Positions 40,534 to 48,349 are shown, counted from the first letter of the stretch. The stretch is DNA of 64,000 nt from Capnocytophaga granulosa ATCC 51502 (GCF_000411115.1 NZ_KE150258.1:55205-119204); one strand, 5' to 3'. The notes: generated by a model from the sequence alone, not told the origin. Numbers and translations: made by a program.

Positions 40534-41328
40534 ATGATAGATATTGGCCTAAACCTAACCAACCGACAATTTGCCCACGACCAAGAGGAACTCCTCTACC
40601 GTGCTGAGGAGGCGGGCGTAACCCAAATGATACTCACCGGCACCTCTCTTCGCAGTAGCAAAGAATCCTTTGCGCTTGCCAAGGGCTACCCTACCCTGCT
40701 CTATAGCACCGCAGGGGTGCACCCTCATGATGCTAAGACGATGAATGAACAGACCATTCCTCAGCTCAGCACGCTACTGAAGGAAAAACAAGTAGTAGCT
40801 GTAGGAGAATGTGGATTAGATTTTGATCGAGATTTCTCGCCACGCCCCGTACAAGAGCAGTGTTTCCGTGCCCAGCTCGCCCTCGCCCAAGAGGTGCAAA
40901 AGCCACTATTCCTACACGAGCGCGCTGCCTTTGACCGATTTGTAGGGATTCTCAAGGATTATACCAACCTACCTAAGGGCGTAGTACATTGTTTTACAGG
41001 CAGTTTGAGCGAGGTAAAGACCTACCTTGAGGCAGGTTACTATATTGGTTTTACAGGTGCCATTAGCGACACCCGCCGATTTGCCTTCTTGGAAGAGGTA
41101 GTACGTTATGTACCCTTAGAGCGTATGCTTATAGAGACCGATGCGCCCTTTATGCTTCCCAAGAATATACCTGCACACCAGCTAAACCCACGAGATAAGC
41201 GACGCAATGAACCCGCTTTCCTCCCCTATGTAGCGCAAAGTATTGCTCACTTTAAGAAAATTAGCGTCAAGGAAGTAGCGGAGACAACCACTAAGAATGC
41301 CAAAGAATTATTCCCCCTTAGCGAGTAA
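40534..41328 (+). CDS. tatD: TatD-family metal-dependent nuclease
   Basis: The 264-residue protein fits the TatD subfamily in the strict sense: it opens MIDIGLNLTNRQFAHD rather than with the HxH of related hydrolases, as in E. coli TatD, and continues with TAGVHPHDAKTM, AVGECGLDFDRDF, VVHCFTGSLSEV and LIETDAPFMLPKN. These carry the metal-binding histidines, glutamate and aspartate. E. coli TatD is a 3'-5' exonuclease with a part in DNA repair. The stop codon lies within the right arm of a terminator-like hairpin. Confidence 0.88.
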   Translation: MIDIGLNLTNRQFAHDQEELLYRAEEAGVTQMILTGTSLRSSKESFALAKGYPTLLYSTAGVHPHDAKTMNEQTIPQLSTLLKEKQVVAVGECGLDFDRDFSPRPVQEQCFRAQLALAQEVQKPLFLHERAAFDRFVGILKDYTNLPKGVVHCFTGSLSEVKTYLEAGYYIGFTGAISDTRRFAFLEEVVRYVPLERMLIETDAPFMLPKNIPAHQLNPRDKRRNEPAFLPYVAQSIAHFKKISVKEVAETTTKNAKELFPLSE

Positions 41329-41335
41329 GGGGGAA
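41311..41335 (+). terminator. hairpin overlapping the tatD stop codon
   Basis: A perfect 10-bp stem (TTCCCCCTTA / TAAGGGGGAA) with a 5-base loop; the TAA stop is part of the right arm. Only a short pyrimidine run (CTTCTCTC) follows. Confidence 0.65.
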
Positions 41336-41363
41336 CTTCTCTCAGGCTCAGGAAACTTGTACT

Positions 41364-41612
41364 CTATGAAACACTATCTTCATCATCTTCAAATTCATCA
41401 TCTTTTTCATATAGTTCTATTATTTTTTTCACTTGTTCTTTTGTTGTTTTAATGTTATACTTAGTAAGTTCATTATATACACTATCAACAGCGACATTTA
41501 TATTATCTGTTTCATTTTCTAATGTATATAAATAATAAAAATCTATTATAAACTCATCAGTTGTTGTTTCAAATTCTTTATCTATTATCATTGTTTTTTC
41601 TTTTTTATTCAT
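41364..41612 (-). CDS. small acidic hypothetical protein
   Basis: A strongly acidic 82-residue protein (ends EKDDEFEDDEDSVS), with an amphipathic helix rich in tyrosine and leucine in the middle. The start may be the second methionine (MIIDKEF, residue 8). The gene is AT-rich against its neighbours and lies at the left edge of an accessory block. No family is recognised; small acidic proteins in such blocks are often antitoxins, immunity proteins or DNA mimics, but nothing here decides. Confidence 0.55.
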   Translation of the reverse strand: MNKKEKTMIIDKEFETTTDEFIIDFYYLYTLENETDNINVAVDSVYNELTKYNIKTTKEQVKKIIELYEKDDEFEDDEDSVS

Positions 41613-41652
41613 TTCAAATTCTTTATTTTATCAGGGGGGAGCCTCTAATCAT

Positions 41653-42357
41653 TTATTCAAGTACATACCATCTTTGAGGGTAGGTATCATAAGGTTCTGC
41701 CTCAAGGAGGTATTTGTCTGAGGGAAAAGTTCTTATAATCTGCCCCATTCTATTTTTTATGATAATAGTATTGCCGCTTACCTCTGCGATTCCTATATAC
41801 TCCCAAGGGTTGTGCTCTTCCCTATAGGTTATGGTCTTATCTGTCTTTATTAGTAAGTACTTAAAGCCATTCTCTATAATATATTCACTCATAGACTCAT
41901 CATAATCATACACCTTAGTTTCTGTGATTTTCAGGGGAATAATCTTTATCTGCTGTCTACAAGGTGCATTCTCATCATATATCAGCTGCTTATCTATATC
42001 CTTCCCTAAGAGATAATACTCCCAAGAAGGTCTTGTTATATGAGTAAATTCACTTGGAGATACTCCCATCTGATTTAGTACCGCTAAAAATCTCTTAAGG
42101 ACGTATGCGCTGTATTGTGGTGCTACCTTATAACAAGTCTCCCTATACCAACCTTTTAGCCGAGCTATTCTTTCAAATGCTTCCTCAAAGGAGTCATAGA
42201 TAGTATTCCTGTAATAGAACTTTTCCCCTTCAGGCGTTTCTTCTCTATCTATAGAAAAACTTTTTGTTTCAAATACCACCTTAGGTTTTTTATCATTATC
42301 TTTTTCTTGCTGTTGGAATATTCTGAAAAATTCCACTCTTCTTTCACGATTATCCAT
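41653..42357 (-). CDS. hypothetical protein, 234 residues
   Basis: I do not recognise the family. The protein is soluble, tyrosine-rich and without signal peptide. An N-terminal charged helix (MDNRERRVEFFRIFQQQEKD) leads into a domain with several short beta-like stretches (YEYIGIAEVSGNTIIIKNR-type spacing near residue 190). The leader contains a shared motif (42380-42413) that also precedes the genes at 48515-48685 and 49015-49734, and a TATCTTTG box at 42431-42438 stands before it. The shared leader suggests common control or common origin of three otherwise unlike genes. Confidence 0.6.
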   Translation of the reverse strand: MDNRERRVEFFRIFQQQEKDNDKKPKVVFETKSFSIDREETPEGEKFYYRNTIYDSFEEAFERIARLKGWYRETCYKVAPQYSAYVLKRFLAVLNQMGVSPSEFTHITRPSWEYYLLGKDIDKQLIYDENAPCRQQIKIIPLKITETKVYDYDESMSEYIIENGFKYLLIKTDKTITYREEHNPWEYIGIAEVSGNTIIIKNRMGQIIRTFPSDKYLLEAEPYDTYPQRWYVLE

Positions 42358-42379
42358 ATTACAATATTTTTTATTTTCC

Positions 42380-42413
42380 CTACTCTATTACAGGCTTTTC
42401 GGGATACGCCTTT
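42380..42413 (-). promoter_or_regulatory. shared leader motif, copy A
   Basis: Minus strand AAAGGCGTATCCCG, AAAAGCCTGTAATAG, AGTAG. AGGC and GCCT can pair. Lies 23 bases before a start codon and after a TATCTTTG box, so it would be transcribed. Confidence 0.55.
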
Positions 42414-42541
42414 GTGTTTCTTATCTGGTGCAAAGATACAGCTCGTACTGGACAAACTGTGACCAACTTATATATTTTTTTACATGAAATATATTCGTAT
42501 CATTTTTTCTTTTATGTTACCATTTATTGCTATTAAATGCG

Positions 42542-42549
42542 TATCTTTG
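42542..42549 (+). promoter_or_regulatory. -7 box of the EamA-family gene
   Basis: TATCTTTG 19 bases before the ATG at 42568; its place rules out a start further upstream. Confidence 0.5.
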
Positions 42550-42567
42550 CCTTTTATTCTAAATAAT

Positions 42568-43446
42568 ATGACAACTCAAAGACTTTTTACCCATTTGTTA
42601 GCAATTTTTGTAATCACCGTCTGGGGGGTTACTTTCGTTTCTACCAAGCTGTTATTGGAAGCAGGCTTCAATCCTGCCAGTATCCTTTTCTACCGCTTTG
42701 CCTTGGCCTATATAGGTATTTGGCTGGTAGCGCATCGCCTACCACTCTTTGCTAAAAGCCTCAAGGACGAGTTGTGCTTTGTCCTCATGGGTGTATTTGG
42801 AGGATCTATGTACTTCTTTACGGAGAACTTAGCCTTGGGATATACCTTGACCAACAATGTCTCCCTCATCGTATGTATGAATCCGCTGCTAATTGCTATC
42901 ATTGCACATTTCCTCTCTAAGGACGACAAACTAAGTCCGCGACTGCTTTTAGGCTCGCTCTTGGCTTTGGCGGGGGTTACCTTGGTTATTTTCAACGGAA
43001 ACTTCACCTTTGAGATTACCATAGTGGGCGAGCTCTTGGCCTTTGCTGCTGCCTTCAGCTGGGCGTTCTATACCCTGCTGATGCGCCGCTTTTCGGACAA
43101 ATACCCCGCCCTTTTCCTTACTCGCAAGGTGATGCTCTATGGTATGCTCACGGCCTTGCCTATTTTCCTATACCGCCCGCTGACTACCGATTTTACCCTC
43201 TTTACCCAACCTGTGGTATGGGTCAATTTTGTCTTCTTAGGACTGATAGCCACACTTTTATGCTTTTTCCTATGGAATAAGACAATCAAGTTCTTAGGCG
43301 CTGTCCGTGCCTCCACCTATATCTATGGTATGCCGATAACCACCCTCATCGCCTCGGTGCTTATCTTAGGAGAGCCTATCTCCCTTATGGCGATTATAGG
43401 CACTTTGATGGTGCTTATAGGGGTGTATTTCGCGACGAGGAAATAA
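42568..43446 (+). CDS. EamA/DMT-family transporter
   Basis: Ten hydrophobic helices in two similar halves can be followed along the 292 residues, as in drug/metabolite transporters of the EamA type; the first begins near residue 10 (VITVWGVTFVSTKLLLEAG), and the second half near residue 150 (AFAAAFSWAFYTLLMRRF). The transporter probably exports a small metabolite; the substrate is not predictable. I chose the ATG at 42568 (MTTQRLF), since the -7 box lies just upstream, inside the longer open frame. Monocistronic by position. Confidence 0.85.
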   Translation: MTTQRLFTHLLAIFVITVWGVTFVSTKLLLEAGFNPASILFYRFALAYIGIWLVAHRLPLFAKSLKDELCFVLMGVFGGSMYFFTENLALGYTLTNNVSLIVCMNPLLIAIIAHFLSKDDKLSPRLLLGSLLALAGVTLVIFNGNFTFEITIVGELLAFAAAFSWAFYTLLMRRFSDKYPALFLTRKVMLYGMLTALPIFLYRPLTTDFTLFTQPVVWVNFVFLGLIATLLCFFLWNKTIKFLGAVRASTYIYGMPITTLIASVLILGEPISLMAIIGTLMVLIGVYFATRK

Positions 43447-43563
43447 AGTAATGTGTCAATTTGCCGATTAGTTAATTACCAAACTGATTCTAGGCAAAAA
43501 ATAAAGTATTTGTTTATTAGGAGAAAAATAACTACTTTTGTATTATAGAATTTTCTTCCAGTT

Positions 43564-43857
43564 ATGCAAAAACAAAGAATTGGTATTATCCATTTCCTTA
43601 CCAAAGAAGAAGGCGGGCGAGAACAACCACCAACCACCGTTTTAGAGTATCGCCCTACCACTCATATCGCGCAGCTGGCACAGCCTAATTGGAGTATCGT
43701 CATTACCTTTGATGAGCCTATGAAAGAGGGGCAATACAGCGCTTTGTGCCAGGTAAGGTTTCTTTTTGACCACGCTCCTCAATATATATTAGACGAACTC
43801 AAGGAAATGGAGGTCTATGAGGGAGCGAGAATTGTTGGTAAAATAGTGTTTGAATAG
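43564..43857 (+). CDS. small protein resembling EF-Tu domain III
   Basis: The 97-residue protein can be laid over the last domain of elongation factor Tu: FLTKEEGGREQPP corresponds to YVLSKEEGGRHTP, YRPTTHI to YRPQFYF, and the end EGARIVGKIVFE to EGGRTVGAGVV. It has no GTPase domain, so it cannot be a translation factor on its own. Similar free-standing beta-barrel proteins exist in Bacteroidota without known function. It lies just before a SUKH-family gene, 23 bases away, and may be co-transcribed with it. Confidence 0.6.
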   Translation: MQKQRIGIIHFLTKEEGGREQPPTTVLEYRPTTHIAQLAQPNWSIVITFDEPMKEGQYSALCQVRFLFDHAPQYILDELKEMEVYEGARIVGKIVFE

Positions 43858-43880
43858 CAATATATTAAAGAAAATACTTT

Positions 43881-44339
43881 ATGAATTATCTAAAACGATT
43901 AAAACAGTGTGGAGAATTTGAGTATTCTATAGGGGCTAATGCTGAAGAAATTAAGCATATAGAAGAGGAATTAGGCATATGGCTCCCTGAAGCATATATG
44001 AATTTTCTATCAGAATGTGGGTCGTGTAATTATAGCGATGTCTATATCAATGGTATTTACAAAGAAAAAGACAGCATTTCTTATCCTATTGTGGAACTAA
44101 CTAAACAACTAAGAGAGGACTTACATCTCTCAGAGGATTTTATTGTACTACATTACGAAGTGGACGAATTTCTAACCTTATATCAAGTTTCTAATAAGAT
44201 ACGCCTAAAAGATGCTAAAGTCTTTGGAGCAGAAGTATTTTGCAATGATAAGGGGGACTTTGAAATCTACAAACCTACGCCTATGTTTGATTCTTTTGAG
44301 GAATATTTTGAAGACTTTTTAGACTTAGCAGAAGATTAA
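43881..44339 (+). CDS. SMI1/KNR4 (SUKH) family protein, copy 1
   Basis: The 152-residue protein fits the SUKH superfamily: an N-terminal helix (EIKHIEEELGIWLPEAYMNFL), then the glycine-containing turn SECGSCNYSDVYINGIY, and a C-terminal FDSFEEYFEDFLDL helix. SUKH proteins in bacteria are chiefly immunity proteins that neutralise polymorphic nuclease toxins. The gene ends 4 bases before an SDR gene whose 3' end contains a second, nearly identical SUKH copy. No toxin gene is adjacent. Confidence 0.8.
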   Translation: MNYLKRLKQCGEFEYSIGANAEEIKHIEEELGIWLPEAYMNFLSECGSCNYSDVYINGIYKEKDSISYPIVELTKQLREDLHLSEDFIVLHYEVDEFLTLYQVSNKIRLKDAKVFGAEVFCNDKGDFEIYKPTPMFDSFEEYFEDFLDLAED

Positions 44340-44343
44340 CCCT

Positions 44344-45693
44344 ATGAAAACAGAAAAGATATTATTAGCAGGAGCAACCGGCTATTTAGGTCAGTATATA
44401 CTGGCTGTACTATTAAGAGAAGAATACCCGACCCGCATTGTGGTACGTAACAAATCGAAGCTCTCCCCTGCCCTACTCACACACCCGCTATTGGAGGTAG
44501 TAGAAGCGGAAGTAACCCAGCCTGATACCCTACAAGGAGTATGTAAAGGGGTGCATAAGGTAATTTCAACCGTAGGGATTACCCGCCAAAAAGATGGCCT
44601 TACCTATGAGCAGGTAGACTTCCAAGCCAACAAGAACCTCCTTGATGAAGCCTTACGCGAAGGAGTACGTAAGTTCATATATGTATCCGTATTCAAAGGA
44701 GAAGCCATGCGACATATAGCCATTGGAGCGGCTAAAGAGCGCTTTGTAGATACTCTTAAAGCCAGTGGATTAGACTATTGTATCATACGCCCCAGCGGTT
44801 TCTATAGTGATATGACTATATTTTTCAAAATGGCTAAGGCTAAGAAGGACGAAATACTCCTATTTGGCAAAGGACAATATGCCATGAATCCCATTCATGG
44901 GGAAGACTTGGCTGAGGTCTGTGTCGCCCAATTGGAGCGTTACGAACGGGAAGTCAATGTAGGAGGAGCTGAGATTTTTACACAAACGGAGATTGCTTGT
45001 TTGGCTTTTGAGGTACTCCATAAACCTGCCAATATAAGTTATTTACCCGACTGGGTAAGACGTTTGATCCTAAAAATGGGCAAATACCTCCTCCCTAAAA
45101 GTATCTATGGTGCTATAGAATTTTTCCTTACCACTATGGCGATGGATGTTGTAGCTCCTATGCAAGTAGGCAAACATCGGTTAAAGGCGTTTTTTGAATC
45201 CTTAAATTCATCAGCTGAAAGAAAATACTTTATGAATTATCTAAAACGATTAAAACAAAGTGGAGAATTTGAGTATTCTCTAGGGGCTAATGCTGAAGAA
45301 ATTAAGCATATAGAAGAGGAATTGGGCATCTTGCTCCCTGAAGCATATATGGATTTTCTATCAGAATGTGGGTCGTGTAATTATGGAGATGTCTATATCA
45401 ATGGTATTTACAAAGAAAAAGACTCCATATCTTATCCTGTTGTGGAACTAACTAAACAACTAAGAGAGGACTTACATCTCTCAGAGGATTTTATTGTACT
45501 ACATTACGAAGTGGACGAATTTCTAACCTTATATCAAGTTTCTAATAAGATACGCCTGAAAGATGCTAAGGTCTTCGAAGCAGATGTTTATTGCAATGAT
45601 AAGGGGGCCTTTGAAATCGACAAACCTACGCCCATGTTTGATTCCTTTGAGGAATATTTTGAAGACTTTTTAGACTTAGCAGAAGAAGATTAA
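44344..45693 (+). CDS. SDR/NmrA-like oxidoreductase fused to a second SUKH domain
   Basis: Residues 1 to about 290 form an NAD(P)-binding Rossmann protein (ILLAGATGYLGQYILAVLL at the start, later YVSVFKGEAMRHIAIGAAKE and YCIIRPSGFYSDM), of the atypical SDR type. Residue 297 is the methionine of a complete SUKH protein, over 85% identical to the gene at 43881-44339. The SDR stop codon has been lost through a tandem duplication; the original SDR ending survives as a fragment at 45698-45810. The SUKH part could also be started on its own from the ATG at 45232, which keeps the same upstream bases as copy 1 (AAAGAAAATACTTT). Confidence 0.85.
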   Translation: MKTEKILLAGATGYLGQYILAVLLREEYPTRIVVRNKSKLSPALLTHPLLEVVEAEVTQPDTLQGVCKGVHKVISTVGITRQKDGLTYEQVDFQANKNLLDEALREGVRKFIYVSVFKGEAMRHIAIGAAKERFVDTLKASGLDYCIIRPSGFYSDMTIFFKMAKAKKDEILLFGKGQYAMNPIHGEDLAEVCVAQLERYEREVNVGGAEIFTQTEIACLAFEVLHKPANISYLPDWVRRLILKMGKYLLPKSIYGAIEFFLTTMAMDVVAPMQVGKHRLKAFFESLNSSAERKYFMNYLKRLKQSGEFEYSLGANAEEIKHIEEELGILLPEAYMDFLSECGSCNYGDVYINGIYKEKDSISYPVVELTKQLREDLHLSEDFIVLHYEVDEFLTLYQVSNKIRLKDAKVFEADVYCNDKGAFEIDKPTPMFDSFEEYFEDFLDLAEED

Positions 45694-45697
45694 CCCA

Positions 45698-45810
45698 ATG
45701 AAAACAGAAAAGATATTACTTGCTGATGCAACTATCTATTAGGCAAGCATCGGTTAAAGGCGTTTCTTGAATCTATAAATTCATCAGCTGATAGACAGAT
45801 TCTTTCTTAG
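45698..45810 (+). pseudogene. remnant of a duplicated SDR gene
   Basis: Starts ATGAAAACAGAAAAGATATT as in the intact SDR gene, runs 14 codons to a stop, then jumps to the last 22 codons (GKHRLKAFLESINSSADRQILS and stop). About 800 bases in between are deleted. It shows where the intact SDR protein would have ended before fusion. Confidence 0.85.
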
Positions 45811-45815
45811 CCTTG

Positions 45816-46163
45816 CTACCATCTGTAATTATCTAATAAGCCGTCAGCAGTTCGGTATTTTGTAAAGAAAGTTACATAATGGTCATATACCTTCAAATCA
45901 AACAACTTACTATTATTGTATTTTAGGCACAATTGATATTCGCTTATTTCTCGTTCTATCTCATCAGCCAATAGGATACTAAAAGCATCAATACATTCTT
46001 GATATTCTTTGCATAAGGTAATCAGCGCCTCACTCAACGAATTTTCTATGAGTCGTGCCCTATAACAATAAGCTATTGAGGGAATAGCTTCTATATGATC
46101 AATCAAAGCATAATCCCCTTTTGTTGGAGAGATTATATAATCGGTTTTTATTTGTAAGACCAT
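45816..46163 (-). CDS. hypothetical protein, 115 residues
   Basis: The protein starts at the ATG at 46161-46163 behind a good ribosome site (AGGAAAAAAG). An open frame continues upstream into the previous gene but lacks an ATG. It is soluble, with an acidic helix (LLADEIEREISEYQLCLKY) and an aromatic end. I know no family. It follows the gene at 46172-46696 by 8 bases, so the two form an operon, and it faces the SDR remnant tail to tail. Confidence 0.6.
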   Translation of the reverse strand: MVLQIKTDYIISPTKGDYALIDHIEAIPSIAYCYRARLIENSLSEALITLCKEYQECIDAFSILLADEIEREISEYQLCLKYNNSKLFDLKVYDHYVTFFTKYRTADGLLDNYRW

Positions 46164-46171
46164 CTTTTTTC

Positions 46172-46696
46172 CTATTCTCGATAAAACCCTTTTTCTTGCA
46201 ATATTTTCACAGGACAATACGCTGTTTCCACTGTGGTATGAATACTATTAAAATCCAAATCATATAGCAAAGGAGGAAATTTACATTCATAAATCACTTC
46301 CTCTGCTAATTTTGTATAATACAACTGGTTATTAGGATACTGGGGACATTCTATAAGGCTATTATAAGAGAGCAGGAAGTCAAATAGATAATAAATTGAG
46401 GAAGCAAATATCTCAAAAGAAGAAGATTCCTCCCTCAAAGAGCCATAGACTTCTTCGCTTATAGAACACCAATCAAAATTTAACTGATATAAAGGCATCT
46501 CCATCATAACAAACTTCTGCAAAGAATAGCTCTGAAAACTTGCTTGATAATGATTTATATGACTTCTTAGTATCCAATCCTGCAATTGTGAGGTGTGTTT
46601 TTGTAGCAACAAAAGATAAGGCAGATTGGAATTACCCACTACCTGTAACATTTCTTCCTTTGTATCCCTATAAAAACACTCCCATTTCTTCTTCAT
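46172..46696 (-). CDS. hypothetical protein, 174 residues
   Basis: This soluble protein rich in tyrosine, serine and glutamate (for instance LREESSSFEIFASSIYYLF) is unknown to me. It is the first gene of a two-gene operon with a full promoter at 46753-46783. I first took the pair for one frameshifted gene, but the second has its own ATG and ribosome site. Two adjoining orphan genes close to SUKH genes may belong to an immunity-type cluster; this is only inference from position. Confidence 0.6.
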   Translation of the reverse strand: MKKKWECFYRDTKEEMLQVVGNSNLPYLLLLQKHTSQLQDWILRSHINHYQASFQSYSLQKFVMMEMPLYQLNFDWCSISEEVYGSLREESSSFEIFASSIYYLFDFLLSYNSLIECPQYPNNQLYYTKLAEEVIYECKFPPLLYDLDFNSIHTTVETAYCPVKILQEKGFYRE

Positions 46697-46752
46697 CTGT
46701 TATTTATTCTAAACTATTTTTATTCTCACATAAAGCACACTATATCAACGCA

Positions 46753-46783
46753 CAAAAATACAAAAACAAAAAAATCCAAACAA
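46753..46783 (-). promoter_or_regulatory. promoter of the 46172-46696 operon
   Basis: Minus strand TTG-N20-TATTTTTG, 56 bases before the start codon. Confidence 0.65.
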
Positions 46784-46798
46784 ATAATTTCTGTAATT

Positions 46799-47027
46799 AA
46801 CGTGAGTTCGATATAACGAAAGCTCCCACAGATTTTCACGGATTTCACAGATTTTCTATGTTTGTGTAATTGTGCTGTTGCGATTTACACAGATTTTTAT
46901 AAGGCCAAAGGCCTTATTTATCCGTAGAAATTAAGGAGTTATACTTAGTTGTTGTATCATTCTCTCCGTGAAAATCCGTGGAATCTGTGGGAGAAAAATA
47001 TAATTTTGCTTACGTCGAACTCGCGTT
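46799..47027 (+). repeat. 229-bp inverted-repeat element, copy 3
   Basis: Same length as copies 1 and 2 but reverse orientation (AACGTGAGTTCGATATAACG to GCTTACGTCGAACTCGCGTT). AATT stands on both sides. It lies 16 bases beyond the promoter above and occupies half of the 483-base gap; a TATCTTTA box near 47099 may serve the cytochrome gene. Confidence 0.9.
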
Positions 47028-47179
47028 AATTAGTAATTAAAGGAAAGTACAGACTATTTACCTGTTAATTAGACAATTAAAAAATAATTTATTTTATATA
47101 TCTTTATTCTAAATAAAGGCACGATTTTTGATGGGACAATTTGCCCATCGTCAAATGGATTCATTAACAAATCGCAATT

Positions 47180-47644
47180 ATGATAAAAAAAATTCTCTTT
47201 ATTTCCCTTTTAGTTATTTCTGTAGGGGTGAATGTAGTTCTTATCAGAAAGATGTTTGTAGGCAACACTGAAGTCCTACCCAATGATACCCGTGTGAGTA
47301 TCATTGTAAGCCAGTCCAACAGGGACTTTGTTATGCAAGAGATGCGTACCTTTGTAGAGGCACTTCAACAGATCAATGTAGGCATAGCCCAAAACGATCC
47401 TGCTCTTATTGCCAAGGTAGCTCGTGCTTCGGGGGGTTCAGTAGCAGGGCATGCCCCCGCAGGCCTGCTGGCTTCTATCCCTGCGGAGTTCAAGACTATA
47501 GGCTTCGACACCCATGGCAAGTTTGACCAGATCGCCGAGAGTGCCGAGAAAAATTTTGACCCTAAGCATACCGCTGCACAAGTTACTGAACTCTTAGGCA
47601 ATTGCGTTGCTTGCCATAAAATGTATAGAATGGACGTGAAATAA
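47180..47644 (+). CDS. cytochrome c'-like protein
   Basis: The 154-residue protein has one N-terminal membrane segment or uncleaved signal (residues 3-22) and a single heme-binding motif CVACH at residues 142-146, close to the C-terminus. One heme motif at the end of a helical protein of this size is the mark of the cytochrome c' fold (four-helix, class II). Such proteins bind nitric oxide or shuttle electrons in the periplasm. The gene stands alone; a heptad repeat and the first structured RNA follow it. Confidence 0.78.
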   Translation: MIKKILFISLLVISVGVNVVLIRKMFVGNTEVLPNDTRVSIIVSQSNRDFVMQEMRTFVEALQQINVGIAQNDPALIAKVARASGGSVAGHAPAGLLASIPAEFKTIGFDTHGKFDQIAESAEKNFDPKHTAAQVTELLGNCVACHKMYRMDVK

Positions 47645-47680
47645 TGACTAATGATTAATTATTAATAATTAATAAAAACA
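47643..47680. repeat. heptad-period degenerate repeat
   Basis: TAATGAC, TAATGAT, TAATTAT, TAATAAT, TAATAAA directly after the cytochrome stop codon. Confidence 0.6.
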
Positions 47681-47689
47681 GATACATAC

Positions 47690-47720
47690 TTGCTTTTTAA
47701 TTGAAAGAGTATTATCTTTG
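47690..47720 (+). promoter_or_regulatory. promoter of structured RNA copy 1
   Basis: TTG-N20-TATCTTTG, a full consensus match with no start codon or gene following closely on the same strand. Confidence 0.75.
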
Positions 47721-47725
47721 CAGTG

Positions 47726-47839
47726 CGAAATAGTGGTTATGCTGTTTTGAATGGTGGGGGACGAGACTTCGGGTCTCTATAAGCCCACACCCCCCGGGAG
47801 GCAAATTGATGTTTATTCAGTTTGCCTCCTTGTTATTTT
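47726..47839 (+). ncRNA. candidate structured small RNA, copy 1
   Basis: Three stems can be drawn. Stem 1: AATAG (47729-47733) with CTGTT (47742-47746). Stem 2: GTGGG (47754-47758) with CCCAC (47784-47788), enclosing an inner stem GAGAC/GTCTC with loop TTCGG and an internal loop GGAC opposite TATAAG. Stem 3: GGAGGCAAATTGA/TCAGTTTGCCTCC, followed by TTGTTATTTT, which fits an intrinsic terminator. A second copy at 50146-50260 keeps all stems by compensating changes. The 3' part is antisense to the end of the broken toxin gene. It could be a known flavobacterial RNA family such as Flavo-1; I cannot compare by eye. Confidence 0.65.
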
Positions 47840-48349
47840 GAATCGTGCTGTATTTACCTGTAAAACTCTATTATCAGGCATTATAAAAGTTATCATCTCT
47901 ATCTTATCTGCACGTTTTTGCTTAAATGTAGCCTTTAATGTATCAAAAGCTTCACGATTAGAAGCTAACACTTGAGTAAAATGGATAATCACTTCAGATA
48001 CACCTTGTTTATTAGCTTCTTTTAAGGCTCCTTGTATAATATTCTTTCCATTATTACTCTCTCATACCTTAATATCTACATACTTTTCTGTTTGTAGATT
48101 AAAGGCATCTGGATTTTTCTCCCCGTCTTGAATAAGGGGTAGCAATCGGTATTGCCTACCATTATCTGCTAAAATCTTTAGAGCCTCTATATTTTTATAT
48201 TTTTCTTTCTTTCCTTGCACCCCTTGGTTAAACCTTTCTACTAATCCTCCATTAGGGTTTTCATATAACACAGAAAAGGTAATCCCTTGGTATCTCTCCC
48301 TAAGAATTACCTCATGTATTGTAGTTATAGTTGTAGACTCTTCTTCCAT
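47813..48349 (-). pseudogene. CdiA C-terminal-like nuclease toxin domain, broken by an in-frame stop
   Basis: The first 95 codons end GEKNPDAFNLQTEKYVDIKV, then a TGA at 48062-48064, and the same frame goes on for 82 more codons (ESNNGKNIIQGALKEANKQG, later EVIIHFTQVLASNREAFDTL) to a TAA at 47813. The whole resembles the PD-(D/E)XK-type tRNase domain found at the C-terminus of CdiA and in phage toxin proteins; NPD...DIK would be the active site. The stop falls just after it. A full promoter (48387-48417) lies upstream, so the truncated product may still be made. No immunity gene is certain nearby. Confidence 0.65.

Noticed and set aside
45816-46696. Two adjoining minus-strand genes as one frameshifted gene
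   Set aside because: The second has its own ATG at 46163 with a good ribosome site (AGGAAAAAAG), 8 bases after the first stop codon; the pattern is an ordinary operon.
47751-47975. A plus-strand reading frame through structured RNA copy 1
   Set aside because: It begins inside the RNA stem, has no ribosome site, and the corresponding frame is not kept in copy 2.
48062-48064. TGA in the toxin-like gene as a selenocysteine codon
   Set aside because: No SECIS-like hairpin is visible after it and the family does not use selenocysteine at this place; a nonsense change is simpler.
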